A DNA stretch of 54,879 bases from positions 1 through 54,879 of the forward strand of contig CANGOX010000013.1 of assembly GCA_947455605.1 (NCBI GenBank). The letters run 5' to 3'. This document shows positions 42,662 to 51,061 of this stretch, piece by piece. The translations under genes were made by a program, and so were the position numbers. The notes beneath the pieces are model-generated. The model was given only the letters and a program-made list of their open reading frames with translations, had not been told where the DNA came from and ran no database searches. The number at the start of each line of letters is the position of its first letter. The stretch's first letter is position 1. The DNA comes from Chitinophagaceae bacterium (GTDB taxonomy: Bacteria > Bacteroidota > Bacteroidia > Chitinophagales > Chitinophagaceae).

Positions 42662-43990
42662 ATGAAAAGACTCTCTATGGGTCTTTGTGTTGTTGTATGC
42701 TTGATCGCTTGCCGTAAGAACGAAGAGTACAAGACATACCTGCACAATCCGGAATTATTCAGTCAGACAGTACACGAGTTAAACACAGTGGTAATGGGAA
42801 ATAATTTCCCCCCAATGGTAGCGGCACGTAATTACGTGTATGCAGCTATTGCAGCTTATGAAGTGATGGTATCCGGTCATCCGGATGAATACCAATCGCT
42901 GGTAGGCCAGGTAAAGGGGCTGAAATCCATTTCGCTTCCTGCAGCTGATAAAAATGCCGATCTTGAATTGGCAGCGTTATTGGCGTATATGAAAGTAGGA
43001 GAAGCGGTAACCTTTCCGGAAGGAAGTATGCAGGTATATAAAGACAGTATTTTAAAAGTTGCCCGTGATAAGGGTTTGCCTTCAGAAACAGAGAAAGCAT
43101 CACAGGTATTGGCAGATAGTGTATCAGCCTCAATTATTCGCTGGAGTAAGAAAGACAATTATCTGGAAACACGCGGAGCGGAGAAATATACAGTACTGGA
43201 TATTCCGGGCCGTTGGATCCCTACACCTCCATTATATGCATCAGCAGCCGAACCGCATTGGATGGAAATACGCCCGATGGTAATAGACAGTGCAGGCGTT
43301 TTTGCGCCACCACCACCACCTGATTTTAACATCACTGATAAAAAAAGTAAATATTATAGCGAAGTAATGGCTATAAAAAATGCTGTGGACAGTTTAACAC
43401 CGGAACAAAAACATATTGCAGAATTCTGGGATGATAATCCCTTTAAAATGAACGTTACCGGCCACGTGATGTATGGCAGTAAAAAATTCTCGCCATCAGG
43501 TCACTGGATGAGTGTGATCGGCATTGCAGCCAAGACTGCCAAAGCAGATTACCCAACCACCGTATACGCTTTTGCCAAAACCAGTATCGCACTATTTGAT
43601 GCATTCATAGAATGTTGGTATGTGAAATATAAATACAATACGGTAAGGCCCGAAACTGTCATCAATAAATATCTTGATGCCAACTGGCGCCCTTACCTGC
43701 AAACACCGGCTTTTCCGGAATATACCTGCGGGCACTCAACAATTTCTTCTTCAGCTGCTGAAGCTTTAACAAGTGTTTTTGGTGATCATTTCGCCTATAC
43801 CGATTCAACCGAACTGGAATTTGGTATCAAGAACCGCTCGTTCAAATCTTTCAGGGATGCTGCATTGGAAAATAACTGGGCACGCTTTTATGGAGGTTTG
43901 CATTTTCACAATTCCTGTATCATCAGCACAGATATTGGCAGTAAGGTTGGGCAAATGGTGGCCGATCGTTTAAAAATGAAAAAGAAATAA
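42662..43990 (+). CDS. Vanadium-dependent haloperoxidase/PAP2-type lipoprotein
   Basis: The protein has 442 residues with a lipoprotein signal (lipobox L-I-A-C, Cys near residue 17). The three phosphate/vanadate-binding motifs are present: K-Y-K-Y-N-T-V-R-P (about 322-330), C-G-H-S (356-359, in place of P-S-G-H) and A-R-F-Y-G-G-L-H-F-H (407-416, with H414). The motif order and spacing match vanadium haloperoxidase-like members of the PAP2 superfamily. Either halide oxidation or acid phosphatase activity is possible; the sequence alone does not decide, although lack of the classical S-G-H Ser-Gly context is notable. The outer-membrane barrel gene follows after 41 bp. Confidence 0.85.
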   Translation: MKRLSMGLCVVVCLIACRKNEEYKTYLHNPELFSQTVHELNTVVMGNNFPPMVAARNYVYAAIAAYEVMVSGHPDEYQSLVGQVKGLKSISLPAADKNADLELAALLAYMKVGEAVTFPEGSMQVYKDSILKVARDKGLPSETEKASQVLADSVSASIIRWSKKDNYLETRGAEKYTVLDIPGRWIPTPPLYASAAEPHWMEIRPMVIDSAGVFAPPPPPDFNITDKKSKYYSEVMAIKNAVDSLTPEQKHIAEFWDDNPFKMNVTGHVMYGSKKFSPSGHWMSVIGIAAKTAKADYPTTVYAFAKTSIALFDAFIECWYVKYKYNTVRPETVINKYLDANWRPYLQTPAFPEYTCGHSTISSSAAEALTSVFGDHFAYTDSTELEFGIKNRSFKSFRDAALENNWARFYGGLHFHNSCIISTDIGSKVGQMVADRLKMKKK

Positions 43991-44031
43991 TCCTATTAAT
44001 CACACCATTACTAACGAACAAACACTAAACA

Positions 44032-45120
44032 ATGAAATCATTCATCATAATTTTTATTGCCACATTTGGCATATCGTCGTGTATCTATTCGCAAGGTTGT
44101 GTAGCTATCCGCAGCGTGGGTGGCCTTTGCACAATGGATCATGGAGACCACGATTCATCGGCATCCGCCCAGAAATGGATGCTAAATATCAACAACAGAT
44201 ACTATAATTCTTACAAGCATTTTGTGGGTGAAGTAGAACAGACACAACGCGTAGACGCTGGCACACAGGTAATTAACCATGCTTATACCATGGATATCGC
44301 GTTTACCCGCATCCTCAATAACAGATGGTCACTTGCATTTGATGCACCGATCATTTCCAACACACGTTCATCCTTATATGAACATGGTGGTAAAGAAAGA
44401 CATACCACTTCCTCTTTTGGTTTAGGCGATGTTCGTTTAACCGGTTATTACTGGGTAATGGATCCTATGAAGACACGTAAGTGGAATGTTCAGATAGGCA
44501 TGGGGCTTAAATTGGCAACAGGTGATTATAAATATACCGACCGCTTCTATACCAGTACAGCAGGTGTAACGGTTACAGGTCCGGTAGACCAGTCTATCCA
44601 GTTGGGTGATGGTGGAACAGGCATTACTACAGAAGTAAATGCTTACTACAATGTTTCACGTAATATCAATATCTACACAAATTTTTACTATCTCATTAAT
44701 CCAAGAGGAGAGAATGGTACTTCAACAGCACGTGGTGGAACTCCTTCTGCTTCAGCCGTTGCCAATACCAGCGATGTTATGAGCGTTCCCGATCAGATGA
44801 TGCTGAGAGGTGGCGTTAATTTTATCGCCAATAAATTCACATTCTCTGCAGGTTTGAGAAATGAGTGCCTGCCGGTGCATGATCTGATCGGCAGCAGTAA
44901 TGGATTCAGAAGACCAGGCTATATTATTTCAGCAGAACCAGGTGTTACATATGCCTTCAAAAAATTCAATGTGTATGCTTTTGTTCCGATCGCAATCACA
45001 AGAAACCGTACCCAGAGTATGGCGGATAAGATCAGTACCGCGTTAAACGGAAAATACACACAGGGCGATGCTGCATTTGCAGATTATGCAATGAACATCG
45101 GTCTTTCTTTACGGTTCTAA
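44032..45120 (+). CDS. Outer-membrane beta-barrel protein (transporter-like)
   Basis: The protein has 362 residues with a signal peptide (about 1-22, ending I-Y-S-Q-G-C). A short Cys/His-containing segment (G-G-L-C-T-M-D-H-G-D-H) follows. The body is predicted antiparallel barrel, with strands such as W-M-L-N-I-N-N-R-Y-Y, V-Q-I-G-M-G-L-K-L-A-T-G-D-Y and a C-terminal N-I-G-L-S-L-R-F ending in Phe. It is most like the phenol/meta-pathway transporter barrel family. The gene ends at a strong terminator and follows the haloperoxidase-like gene. Co-occurrence suggests transport or sensing of that enzyme's substrate. Confidence 0.75.
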   Translation: MKSFIIIFIATFGISSCIYSQGCVAIRSVGGLCTMDHGDHDSSASAQKWMLNINNRYYNSYKHFVGEVEQTQRVDAGTQVINHAYTMDIAFTRILNNRWSLAFDAPIISNTRSSLYEHGGKERHTTSSFGLGDVRLTGYYWVMDPMKTRKWNVQIGMGLKLATGDYKYTDRFYTSTAGVTVTGPVDQSIQLGDGGTGITTEVNAYYNVSRNINIYTNFYYLINPRGENGTSTARGGTPSASAVANTSDVMSVPDQMMLRGGVNFIANKFTFSAGLRNECLPVHDLIGSSNGFRRPGYIISAEPGVTYAFKKFNVYAFVPIAITRNRTQSMADKISTALNGKYTQGDAAFADYAMNIGLSLRF

Positions 45121-45216
45121 TCTGTAATTTTTTAACGGAAGACAGGGAAATGCAATCTGATGATTTAATTATTAGAGAGCGGTTTATCTAATATATCAGA
45201 TTCAAAAAATATTTTT

Positions 45217-45249
45217 GAACTCCCCGATGGAAAGCGGGGAGTTCTTTTT
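45217..45249 (+). terminator. Rho-independent terminator after the haloperoxidase-barrel operon
   Basis: Ten-bp perfect arms (GAACTCCCCG at 45217-45226 and complement at 45235-45244) with an 8-nt loop are followed by TTTTT. A and T tracts flank both sides. Confidence 0.9.
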
Positions 45250-45334
45250 GTTTAGTAACACATTCTCTGATGATGTATTCATTTTAAACAGTATATTAGT
45301 CTATTGATTGGGTCTTCTTTTTGTATATATATCA

Positions 45335-46330
45335 ATGACACAGCAAAGCACGTTAAAACAATTATCCGAAGTGTTGGGACTGAGCATCTCAACTGTTTCA
45401 CGTGCATTGAAGGATCATCCTGATATTTCTGAAAGTACCAAGAAGAAAGTAAAAGAACTGGCCCAGGCAATGGAATATGAACCCAATGGGTTTGCAGTAC
45501 AATTAAGAACCAGGCATAATAATGTATTGGGCATACTGGTTCCTACGATCAATAATTATTTTTACGATTCATTTATTGCTGCGGTGGAAGAAGAAGCCAG
45601 ACAGGAAGGCTATTCTGTATTGATCATGCAATCGCAGGATGATCTGACCATTGAAAAAAGCAATCTGAATATCTTCCGTAAGAATATGGTAGCGGGTTTG
45701 TTTGCTTCTATCTCCATTGAAACGGAAGACATCCGCCCTTTTTATAAACTGAATGAATTAAATACCCCGGTGATCTTTTTTGACCGTGTGCCGGAAACGG
45801 ATGTTTGTAACAAAGTGTGTCTGGCAGATACGCTTACCGGCCGGATGGCGGCGGAAGCAATTATCAAAAAAGGGAAAAAAAGGGTGCTGGCACTTTTTGG
45901 GCATCCACATCTGAGTATCACAAGAAAAAGACTGGAATCTTTTTTACAAACCTTTAAAGAGCTTTCGCCGGAAACCCCTATTGAAATACAGTTTCCGGAA
46001 CAGCAAATGCCTTCAAAAGAAGCAACCCTGGCTGCATTGGATAAGCCCAACAAACCTGATGTGATATTTTGCATGGGCGATCTGATCCTGATAGGAATGA
46101 TGTATGCCCTGCATGAGCGAAAAATGAAAATACCGGATGATATTGCAGTGATCAGTATCAGCAATGGCTTTATTCCTACCCAGTACGATCCTAAAATAAC
46201 GCATGTGGAAACCAGTGGCTATAAGCTGGGTAAGAAAGCGTTTACGCAAATGCTTGGTAGCCTGAAGGGTAATCAATCGATTGAAGAAGTGTTTATTGAA
46301 TCTGTGTTGATTGAGGGAGGATCTTTATGA
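45335..46330 (+). CDS. LacI family transcriptional regulator, probable sucrose-locus repressor
   Basis: The start is set at the ATG at 45335 (M-T-Q-Q-S-T-L-K-Q-L-S); an ATG at 45308 adds nine hydrophobic residues and is unlikely. The protein has 331 residues. The helix-turn-helix (S-I-S-T-V-S-R-A-L-K-D-H-P-D-I-S) and sensor domain are complete. It is convergent with the amylosucrase gene and close to the fructokinase, transporter and SusCD genes. A perfect GGTAACGTTACC palindrome in the divergent gap at 50985 is a good candidate operator. Control of that locus is inferred from position and operator type. Confidence 0.93.
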   Translation: MTQQSTLKQLSEVLGLSISTVSRALKDHPDISESTKKKVKELAQAMEYEPNGFAVQLRTRHNNVLGILVPTINNYFYDSFIAAVEEEARQEGYSVLIMQSQDDLTIEKSNLNIFRKNMVAGLFASISIETEDIRPFYKLNELNTPVIFFDRVPETDVCNKVCLADTLTGRMAAEAIIKKGKKRVLALFGHPHLSITRKRLESFLQTFKELSPETPIEIQFPEQQMPSKEATLAALDKPNKPDVIFCMGDLILIGMMYALHERKMKIPDDIAVISISNGFIPTQYDPKITHVETSGYKLGKKAFTQMLGSLKGNQSIEEVFIESVLIEGGSL

Positions 46331-46343
46331 TCAAACCCGAACC

Positions 46344-46398
46344 AAACCGTGCCTTAGTGCCTTTTTGTGAGGGAAATTTGTGCACAAAGGCACGGTTT
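46344..46398. repeat. Octamer-word inverted element (GTGCCTTA family), convergent intergenic
   Basis: Two GTGCCTTN words (46349-46364) precede an inverted counterpart; AAACCGTGCCTT (46344-46355) pairs perfectly with its complement at 46387-46398. It lies between the stops of the LacI gene (46330) and the amylosucrase gene (46432) and probably serves as terminator. Confidence 0.75.
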
Positions 46399-46431
46399 GA
46401 ATTGTTAGATGGCATAAAGTACTACTGATCG

Positions 46432-48441
46432 CTAATCCACTACTTCAAGAATACAAAATGAATACGGCTCAATGATCAGGTATTCATAATCTGAACCTAC
46501 TGTAACACGTTGATCATTCCAATGATCGTACAATTTTACCGGTACAGCGCCATGTTCTTTAAAACTGTACCAGGTGATATACGCAGCTTTTCGGCTATAG
46601 TTAAATAAGCAGTAAACTTTTTTATTATCCCATGCACGAAGAAACCCTGCTACATGAATATTATGCGGCGTTAACCAGGTAAGATTTTTCCTATCGGCAA
46701 TAACCGATATTTTTTTTCGTAAGCTGATCAGTTTTTGTGTAGCTGAAAATATTTTTTCTTCGATAGTACCCTTTACCTCCGTTCTTTGATTTTTAACCCA
46801 ATCAATAACCGGTCGGTGCATCCATCGGTTATCGTAACTTTTTCCCGGATCGTTCAGATAGGAATAATCATTGGTGTAAGCAGCTTCATCTCCATAAAAT
46901 AACATAGGGATGCCGCCGATAAAACAGGTTTGTGCCTGCATCATGATGATCTTACGAACTGATAATTCAATTTCAAGGGGATCATTTTGTTCTAAAGCCT
47001 TTTCCAGTCCGCAAAGCGAAGCTAAGGAACCGCTGATGCGTGCATCCTGTGTTTTTGGGTTAATGGAAAATAAAGCCCCTTTTGCCGGTGAAGAAGGATG
47101 AACACCTGAATAATATTCTTTTAGGAATTTTCTATGTTCATAGGCGTTAAAACCTGCAGCAGTGATAGAACTGTCTTCAAACCCTAAACCGATATCATCA
47201 TGGCATCGGGTATAGGTAAGCCAGGTGCTGCCAAAGGGTTTCTGTAACAGATCATATTGTGCGGCCAGCATTACTCGTGTATCACTTGTTGCCAATGCAT
47301 CCCATTGTAATGCCATTTGTGTGGCATTATAAGCCACATCGCATTCTCTCCCTGTATAATTTCCGGTGCCAAAATATTTCATGATCTCTTTGGGGGCTAC
47401 AATCGCTTCGCCTAATAAAGCCATACCGGGTGATGCCACCTGTACACATTGTTTGATCAGTCGTAACAAGGTATGTGCCTGAGGTAGATTCTGACAACTG
47501 GTTCCCAATTGTTTCCAGATAAATGCCGGTGCATCAATACGGAGAATATCAATACCGAGATTGGCATAAAAGAAAACAGTATCCAACATCGCATTAAAAA
47601 CAGCAGGGTTAGCATAATTCAGATCCCACTGGTAATGATGGAAAACCGTCATCACCCATTTTTTGCATTCAGGAACATAGGTAAAACTGCCTGGTGAACT
47701 TTCGGGGAAGATCTCTGGCATGTTTTGGTCGAACTGATCAGGCAGCGTGCGGTCATCATACATATAAAAATAATCCTGGTAAACAGGATCACCCTGTTTG
47801 GCTTTCATGGCCCATTCGTGCAGATGAGAAGTGTGATTGAGCACTATATCAATCATGAGATACATATTCTCTGCCAGCATTTTCTTTTGTAAGGCCTGCA
47901 GGTCTTCCAGTGTTCCAAAGCGTTCATCAACTTTTCTGAAATCAGAAACAGCATAACCACCATCACTTTCTCCTTCCGGACTTTGAAATACCGGCATGAG
48001 ATGCAGAAAGTTCACACCCAGATTGTTCAGGTAAGACAGTTTAGCGGGCATATTTTTTAACCCGCCGCAAAAACGGTCAACATATAAACTCATACCGGTG
48101 ATCTCATTACTGAGAAACCAGTTTCCTTTTTCTTCTTTTTTATTATCCTGCTTTAGTAAAGCGGTTGGCCGCTCTTTATGTGCTTTGATGATGGTTTCGA
48201 TCAACCCATCAAACAAAATTTCTTTTTGCGGGTGCTTGCCATATACTTCTTCATACAATTCACGGATAGCAGCGGTATTGGCGATCAGTCTTGTATAGAA
48301 CAGATTATCCTTACCATTCAGGTCGAGCCCGTGCTGTTTGCAGGAAAGATGGATGTGGTTATGGAGAGTGTAGTTGTACACGTTAGATTCGTTTATGTGG
48401 TTACTTGCTGTTTTTGTGAATGGTGAATTGTGAATGGACAA
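46432..48441 (-). CDS. Amylosucrase/sucrose hydrolase-type GH13 (subfamily 4) enzyme
   Basis: The protein has 669 residues from the ATG at 48441, or 649 from a GTG at 48381; no signal peptide, so it is cytoplasmic. The barrel matches amylosucrase closely: L-H-L-M-P-V-F-Q-S-P-E-G-E-S-D-G-G-Y-A-V-S, Q-W-D-L-N-Y-A-N-P, the nucleophile D303 in R-I-D-A-P-A-F-I-W-K-Q, the acid/base E345 in G-E-A-I-V and D415 in C-H-D-D-I-G. These enzymes split sucrose to fructose and a glucosyl unit, either polymerised or hydrolysed. P242 stands where Neisseria amylosucrase has an Arg linked to polymer elongation. The fructokinase and sugar transporter genes upstream fit sucrose use. The first eight residues are encoded by a repeat element (48416-48481), so the start is doubtful. 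Confidence 0.9.
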   Translation of the reverse strand: MSIHNSPFTKTASNHINESNVYNYTLHNHIHLSCKQHGLDLNGKDNLFYTRLIANTAAIRELYEEVYGKHPQKEILFDGLIETIIKAHKERPTALLKQDNKKEEKGNWFLSNEITGMSLYVDRFCGGLKNMPAKLSYLNNLGVNFLHLMPVFQSPEGESDGGYAVSDFRKVDERFGTLEDLQALQKKMLAENMYLMIDIVLNHTSHLHEWAMKAKQGDPVYQDYFYMYDDRTLPDQFDQNMPEIFPESSPGSFTYVPECKKWVMTVFHHYQWDLNYANPAVFNAMLDTVFFYANLGIDILRIDAPAFIWKQLGTSCQNLPQAHTLLRLIKQCVQVASPGMALLGEAIVAPKEIMKYFGTGNYTGRECDVAYNATQMALQWDALATSDTRVMLAAQYDLLQKPFGSTWLTYTRCHDDIGLGFEDSSITAAGFNAYEHRKFLKEYYSGVHPSSPAKGALFSINPKTQDARISGSLASLCGLEKALEQNDPLEIELSVRKIIMMQAQTCFIGGIPMLFYGDEAAYTNDYSYLNDPGKSYDNRWMHRPVIDWVKNQRTEVKGTIEEKIFSATQKLISLRKKISVIADRKNLTWLTPHNIHVAGFLRAWDNKKVYCLFNYSRKAAYITWYSFKEHGAVPVKLYDHWNDQRVTVGSDYEYLIIEPYSFCILEVVD

Positions 48442-48481
48442 TATTTTTTCTTCAGTTCACCATTGCCCATTCACCATTCAC
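48416..48481. repeat. Heptamer-word inverted array (GTGAATG family)
   Basis: Four in-register heptamers (48416-48443: GTGAATG, GTGAATT, GTGAATG, GACAATA) face four inverted heptamers (48454-48481: AGTTCAC, CATTGCC, CATTCAC, CATTCAC) across 10 nt. The outer 13 bp pair perfectly. It lies between the fructokinase stop (48488) and the amylosucrase gene and overlaps that gene's annotated ATG. Confidence 0.88.
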
Positions 48482-48487
48482 TAGATG

Positions 48488-49438
48488 TTAATCAAATATC
48501 TGGCTATTCAAATGTTTAAAAGCTTCCATGGCTCCTAAATATTCACAGGTTCTGGCGCCGGCTTTGTTGGCGTTAATAATGGTACGGTTCCATTGCTCTG
48601 GGGATAGTAATTGAATATCACTTAAGGTTTTATCACTTAATTGATACAATACCGCTCCTACAAATGCATCACCGGCACCGGTGGTGTCAACGGGTTTAAT
48701 GGGAATACTTGGTATGGTGACCGTGGTTCCGTTATGTCCGAGTAAGGTTCCTTCCTTTCCTAAAGTGATGGTGAATACAGCCGTTGTTTTTTCCAGTAAG
48801 ATATTGGCCGCATCAGCAACCGTAGCTGCACCTGTTATCAGCATGGCTTCTTCATCACTTACTTTAAAGAAATGACAGGCTGTTAAAAAATTCCAGGACT
48901 GGTCAATAAATGTCTGAAGGTTGTTACGGAATAATAAGTGACGGTAATTTGGGTCGAAGCTGATGAAAATATTTTTTTGTAAAGCTTTCTGCAATAATCC
49001 TTGATAGGCTGCTTGCAAAGGTCCCGGTAAAAAACCGGTAGCAGAACCAAAATGGATGATAGATACATCCTCCAGATCAATGGCATCAACTTCTTCACGG
49101 GTAAGTTCACCATCAGCACCACGGTTAAAAACAAAATCCCGTTCACCATCTTCCATTAATGATACAAATGCGAAAGTGGTAAAATGCAGATCATCCTGTA
49201 ACATCCATTTGGTAGATACACCGAATTCCTGCATTACGTGGATCAGTTGTTTACCAAAGGGGTCATTGCCAACCTTGGCTGCGAGCTCTACTGTTCCACC
49301 CAATGCAGCTATCGCAGCGGCCACATTGGTAGGTGCTCCGCCGGGTTTCTTTAAAAAATTATTTCCTTCAGATAAAGATTTGCCTTTATCTACACAGATC
49401 ATATCTATCAGTGCTTCGCCGATACAGAGAATTTTCAT
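48488..49438 (-). CDS. PfkB family carbohydrate kinase, probable fructokinase
   Basis: The start is set at the ATG at 49438 (M-K-I-L-C-I-G-E-A-L-I-D-M), 316 residues, because a rare GGAGG lies 8 nt upstream; the longer frame to 49453 would place that sequence inside the gene. PfkB signatures are G-G-A-P-T-N-V-A-A-A-I-A near the start and D-T-T-G-A-G-D-A-F-V-G-A-V with catalytic base D257. G-A-P and length fit fructokinases of sucrose operons. It would phosphorylate fructose released by the amylosucrase-type enzyme encoded downstream. Substrate assignment rests on context. Confidence 0.9.
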   Translation of the reverse strand: MKILCIGEALIDMICVDKGKSLSEGNNFLKKPGGAPTNVAAAIAALGGTVELAAKVGNDPFGKQLIHVMQEFGVSTKWMLQDDLHFTTFAFVSLMEDGERDFVFNRGADGELTREEVDAIDLEDVSIIHFGSATGFLPGPLQAAYQGLLQKALQKNIFISFDPNYRHLLFRNNLQTFIDQSWNFLTACHFFKVSDEEAMLITGAATVADAANILLEKTTAVFTITLGKEGTLLGHNGTTVTIPSIPIKPVDTTGAGDAFVGAVLYQLSDKTLSDIQLLSPEQWNRTIINANKAGARTCEYLGAMEAFKHLNSQIFD

Positions 49439-49469
49439 ATGTATATCCTCCAACTCCCAAACAGGAGTT
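49439..49469 (-). promoter_or_regulatory. Unusual Shine-Dalgarno and adjacent hairpin before fructokinase
   Basis: On the minus strand AACTCC-TGTTTG-GGAGTT (49469-49452) is followed directly by GGAGG and then 8 nt to the ATG. CTCC of the first arm could pair with either GGAG, giving two alternative folds, one masking the ribosome site. Strong SD sequences are rare in Bacteroidota. It fixes the start codon. Confidence 0.5.
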
Positions 49470-49512
49470 ATTTATGAATAAAATTTTTTTCAATCAATCC
49501 GAACACCATCAC

Positions 49513-49554
49513 TTCAAAATTCAATATTCCTTGTTCAATATTCAATATTCATTA
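49513..49554. repeat. Heptamer tandem array (TTCAATA family) supplying a stop codon
   Basis: Six heptamers in perfect register: TTCAAAA, TTCAATA, TTCCTTG, TTCAATA, TTCAATA, TTCATTA. No inverted partner array is seen. The last unit contains the TAA stop of the minus-strand MFS gene (49552-49554), and the array lies directly after the gene in its transcript. Confidence 0.88.
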
Positions 49555-50895
49555 ATGTCCGCCACCGCCCGTCAACACAATCTCATCATCATTTGCCTTA
49601 ACCGTCTTGATCAACATCGTAGCCCCACAAGCAATCAACAATAACACACCGCCAAAACTGATCGCTTTTCCGGGATCATTATCCAGAAAATGATTTAACA
49701 CATAACCAAACGTAGTTGTTTGCAGGATCATCGGAATTACGATCATCATATTGATGATGCCCATGTATACACCATATCTTTCCTTCGGGATCTGGTTTAC
49801 CACCATCAGATACGGAACACCCATCATACTTGCCCAGGCTATACCAAAACCGGTCATGGGTGCAAATAATAGATATTGGTTCTCAATATGCGGGAAGATG
49901 AGCAAACCGGCACCTGCCATTAACAAGCAGGCAACATGAACGGTTTTTGGACTGTATTTTTTTGCAAGGATCACCAATCCAAATGCGGATAAGAAGGTGA
50001 CCACATTGTACCATCCATTTACCAATCCTGCCCAGCCTACTGCTTCTTCATAGAGTTTAGGATCTTTTGATGGAGAGGTTTTCCATACTGATTGCGCTAT
50101 ACTTTTTGATGCATTCTGCCAGTAACAGAATAAGGCATACCATTGGAACAGATACACCAATGCCAGTTGCCACATAACTTTTGGCATGTCTTTGATCGCT
50201 TCTGCTATTTCAATAAAGGGCCCGAATACACTTCGTTTATTGGCTTTTAATGCAGCCAGTTCTTCAGGGGTGGGTGGTATCTCTGGTGTTTTAGTGATAG
50301 ACCAGAGTACAGATGAGATGGAACATAGCGAACCCAGAAAGAAAGAACCAAAAACCCAGTAGGGAATTTGCCCGTGTGATTGTTTCAGAAAACTTACTTT
50401 CTGAAAAGCGAATAAAGAAATGTTGGCCAGCGTGATACCCAGGCCTGTAAAAAAACTTTGCGTTAAAAAACCGGTAGCCATCTGGGAAGAAGGAAGTTTA
50501 TCGGCAATAAATGCACGGTAAGGTTCCATTGCTGTGTTATTAGCTGCATCCAATACCCATAACAGACCACCCGCCATCCATAAAGTACTGCTGAAAGGGT
50601 AGATAAAGAGGCATAAACTGCAGAAAAGGGCACCGATAAAGAAATAAGGTTTTCTTCTGCCCCAGCGAGGATGCCAGGTTTTATCACTTAAAGCACCAAT
50701 AATGGGCTGGATCAGCAGGCCTGTCATAGGTCCGGCTAAATTCAATAAAGGGATCTGATCGGGTTTGGCTCCTAAGAAATCATAAATCGGGTTTACGGCG
50801 CTCTGTTGAAGGCCAAAACTGTACTGGATACCAAAGAATCCGACATTCATGTTAATGATCTGCCAGAAACTTAGCCGGGGCTTTAATAAAGACAT
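49552..50895 (-). CDS. MFS sugar transporter of the GPH/SLC45 (sucrose-maltose) type
   Basis: The protein has 447 residues with 12 predicted membrane helices. Diagnostic motifs are the cytosolic G-A-L-S-D-K-T-W-H-P-R-W-G-R-R-K-P-Y-F loop after helix 2 and a conserved D-A-A-N-N-T-A-M-E-P-Y-R helix. This family imports disaccharides such as sucrose or maltose with protons. It begins the minus-strand operon with fructokinase and amylosucrase-type GH13, so it probably brings sucrose from the periplasm. Its stop codon lies in a heptamer repeat array. The divergent SusC/SusD would provide outer-membrane uptake. Confidence 0.93.
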   Translation of the reverse strand: MSLLKPRLSFWQIINMNVGFFGIQYSFGLQQSAVNPIYDFLGAKPDQIPLLNLAGPMTGLLIQPIIGALSDKTWHPRWGRRKPYFFIGALFCSLCLFIYPFSSTLWMAGGLLWVLDAANNTAMEPYRAFIADKLPSSQMATGFLTQSFFTGLGITLANISLFAFQKVSFLKQSHGQIPYWVFGSFFLGSLCSISSVLWSITKTPEIPPTPEELAALKANKRSVFGPFIEIAEAIKDMPKVMWQLALVYLFQWYALFCYWQNASKSIAQSVWKTSPSKDPKLYEEAVGWAGLVNGWYNVVTFLSAFGLVILAKKYSPKTVHVACLLMAGAGLLIFPHIENQYLLFAPMTGFGIAWASMMGVPYLMVVNQIPKERYGVYMGIINMMIVIPMILQTTTFGYVLNHFLDNDPGKAISFGGVLLLIACGATMLIKTVKANDDEIVLTGGGGH

Positions 50896-50984
50896 AGCAA
50901 TCGGTTAGTTAAGTGCTTTAAAAATAGGTAATTGATTTTGTAAAAACGGCTACACAAAAGCATTTGGCGCAATTTAGATCAGGT

Positions 50985-50996
50985 GGTAACGTTACC
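50985..50996. promoter_or_regulatory. Putative LacI-family operator in the sucrose locus
   Basis: GGTAACGTTACC is a perfect 12-bp palindrome with a central CG. It lies 90 bp upstream of the MFS start and 37 bp upstream of the -33 element of the SusC promoter, so one repressor could control both operons. The LacI gene at 45335 is the natural candidate. Confidence 0.72.
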
Positions 50997-51032
50997 GGGA
51001 ACGATTGCGTAGAAAAAAAATCATTTTCCCTT

Positions 51033-51061
51033 TTTGTATTGTCTATATAAGTGTAGAATTG
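51033..51061 (+). promoter_or_regulatory. Bacteroidota-type promoter of the second susC
   Basis: TTTG (51033-51036), 17 nt, then TAGAATTG (51054-51061), one mismatch from the TTTG-N17-TAnnTTTG consensus. Transcription would start near 51068 and give a leader of roughly 210 nt. Confidence 0.65.
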
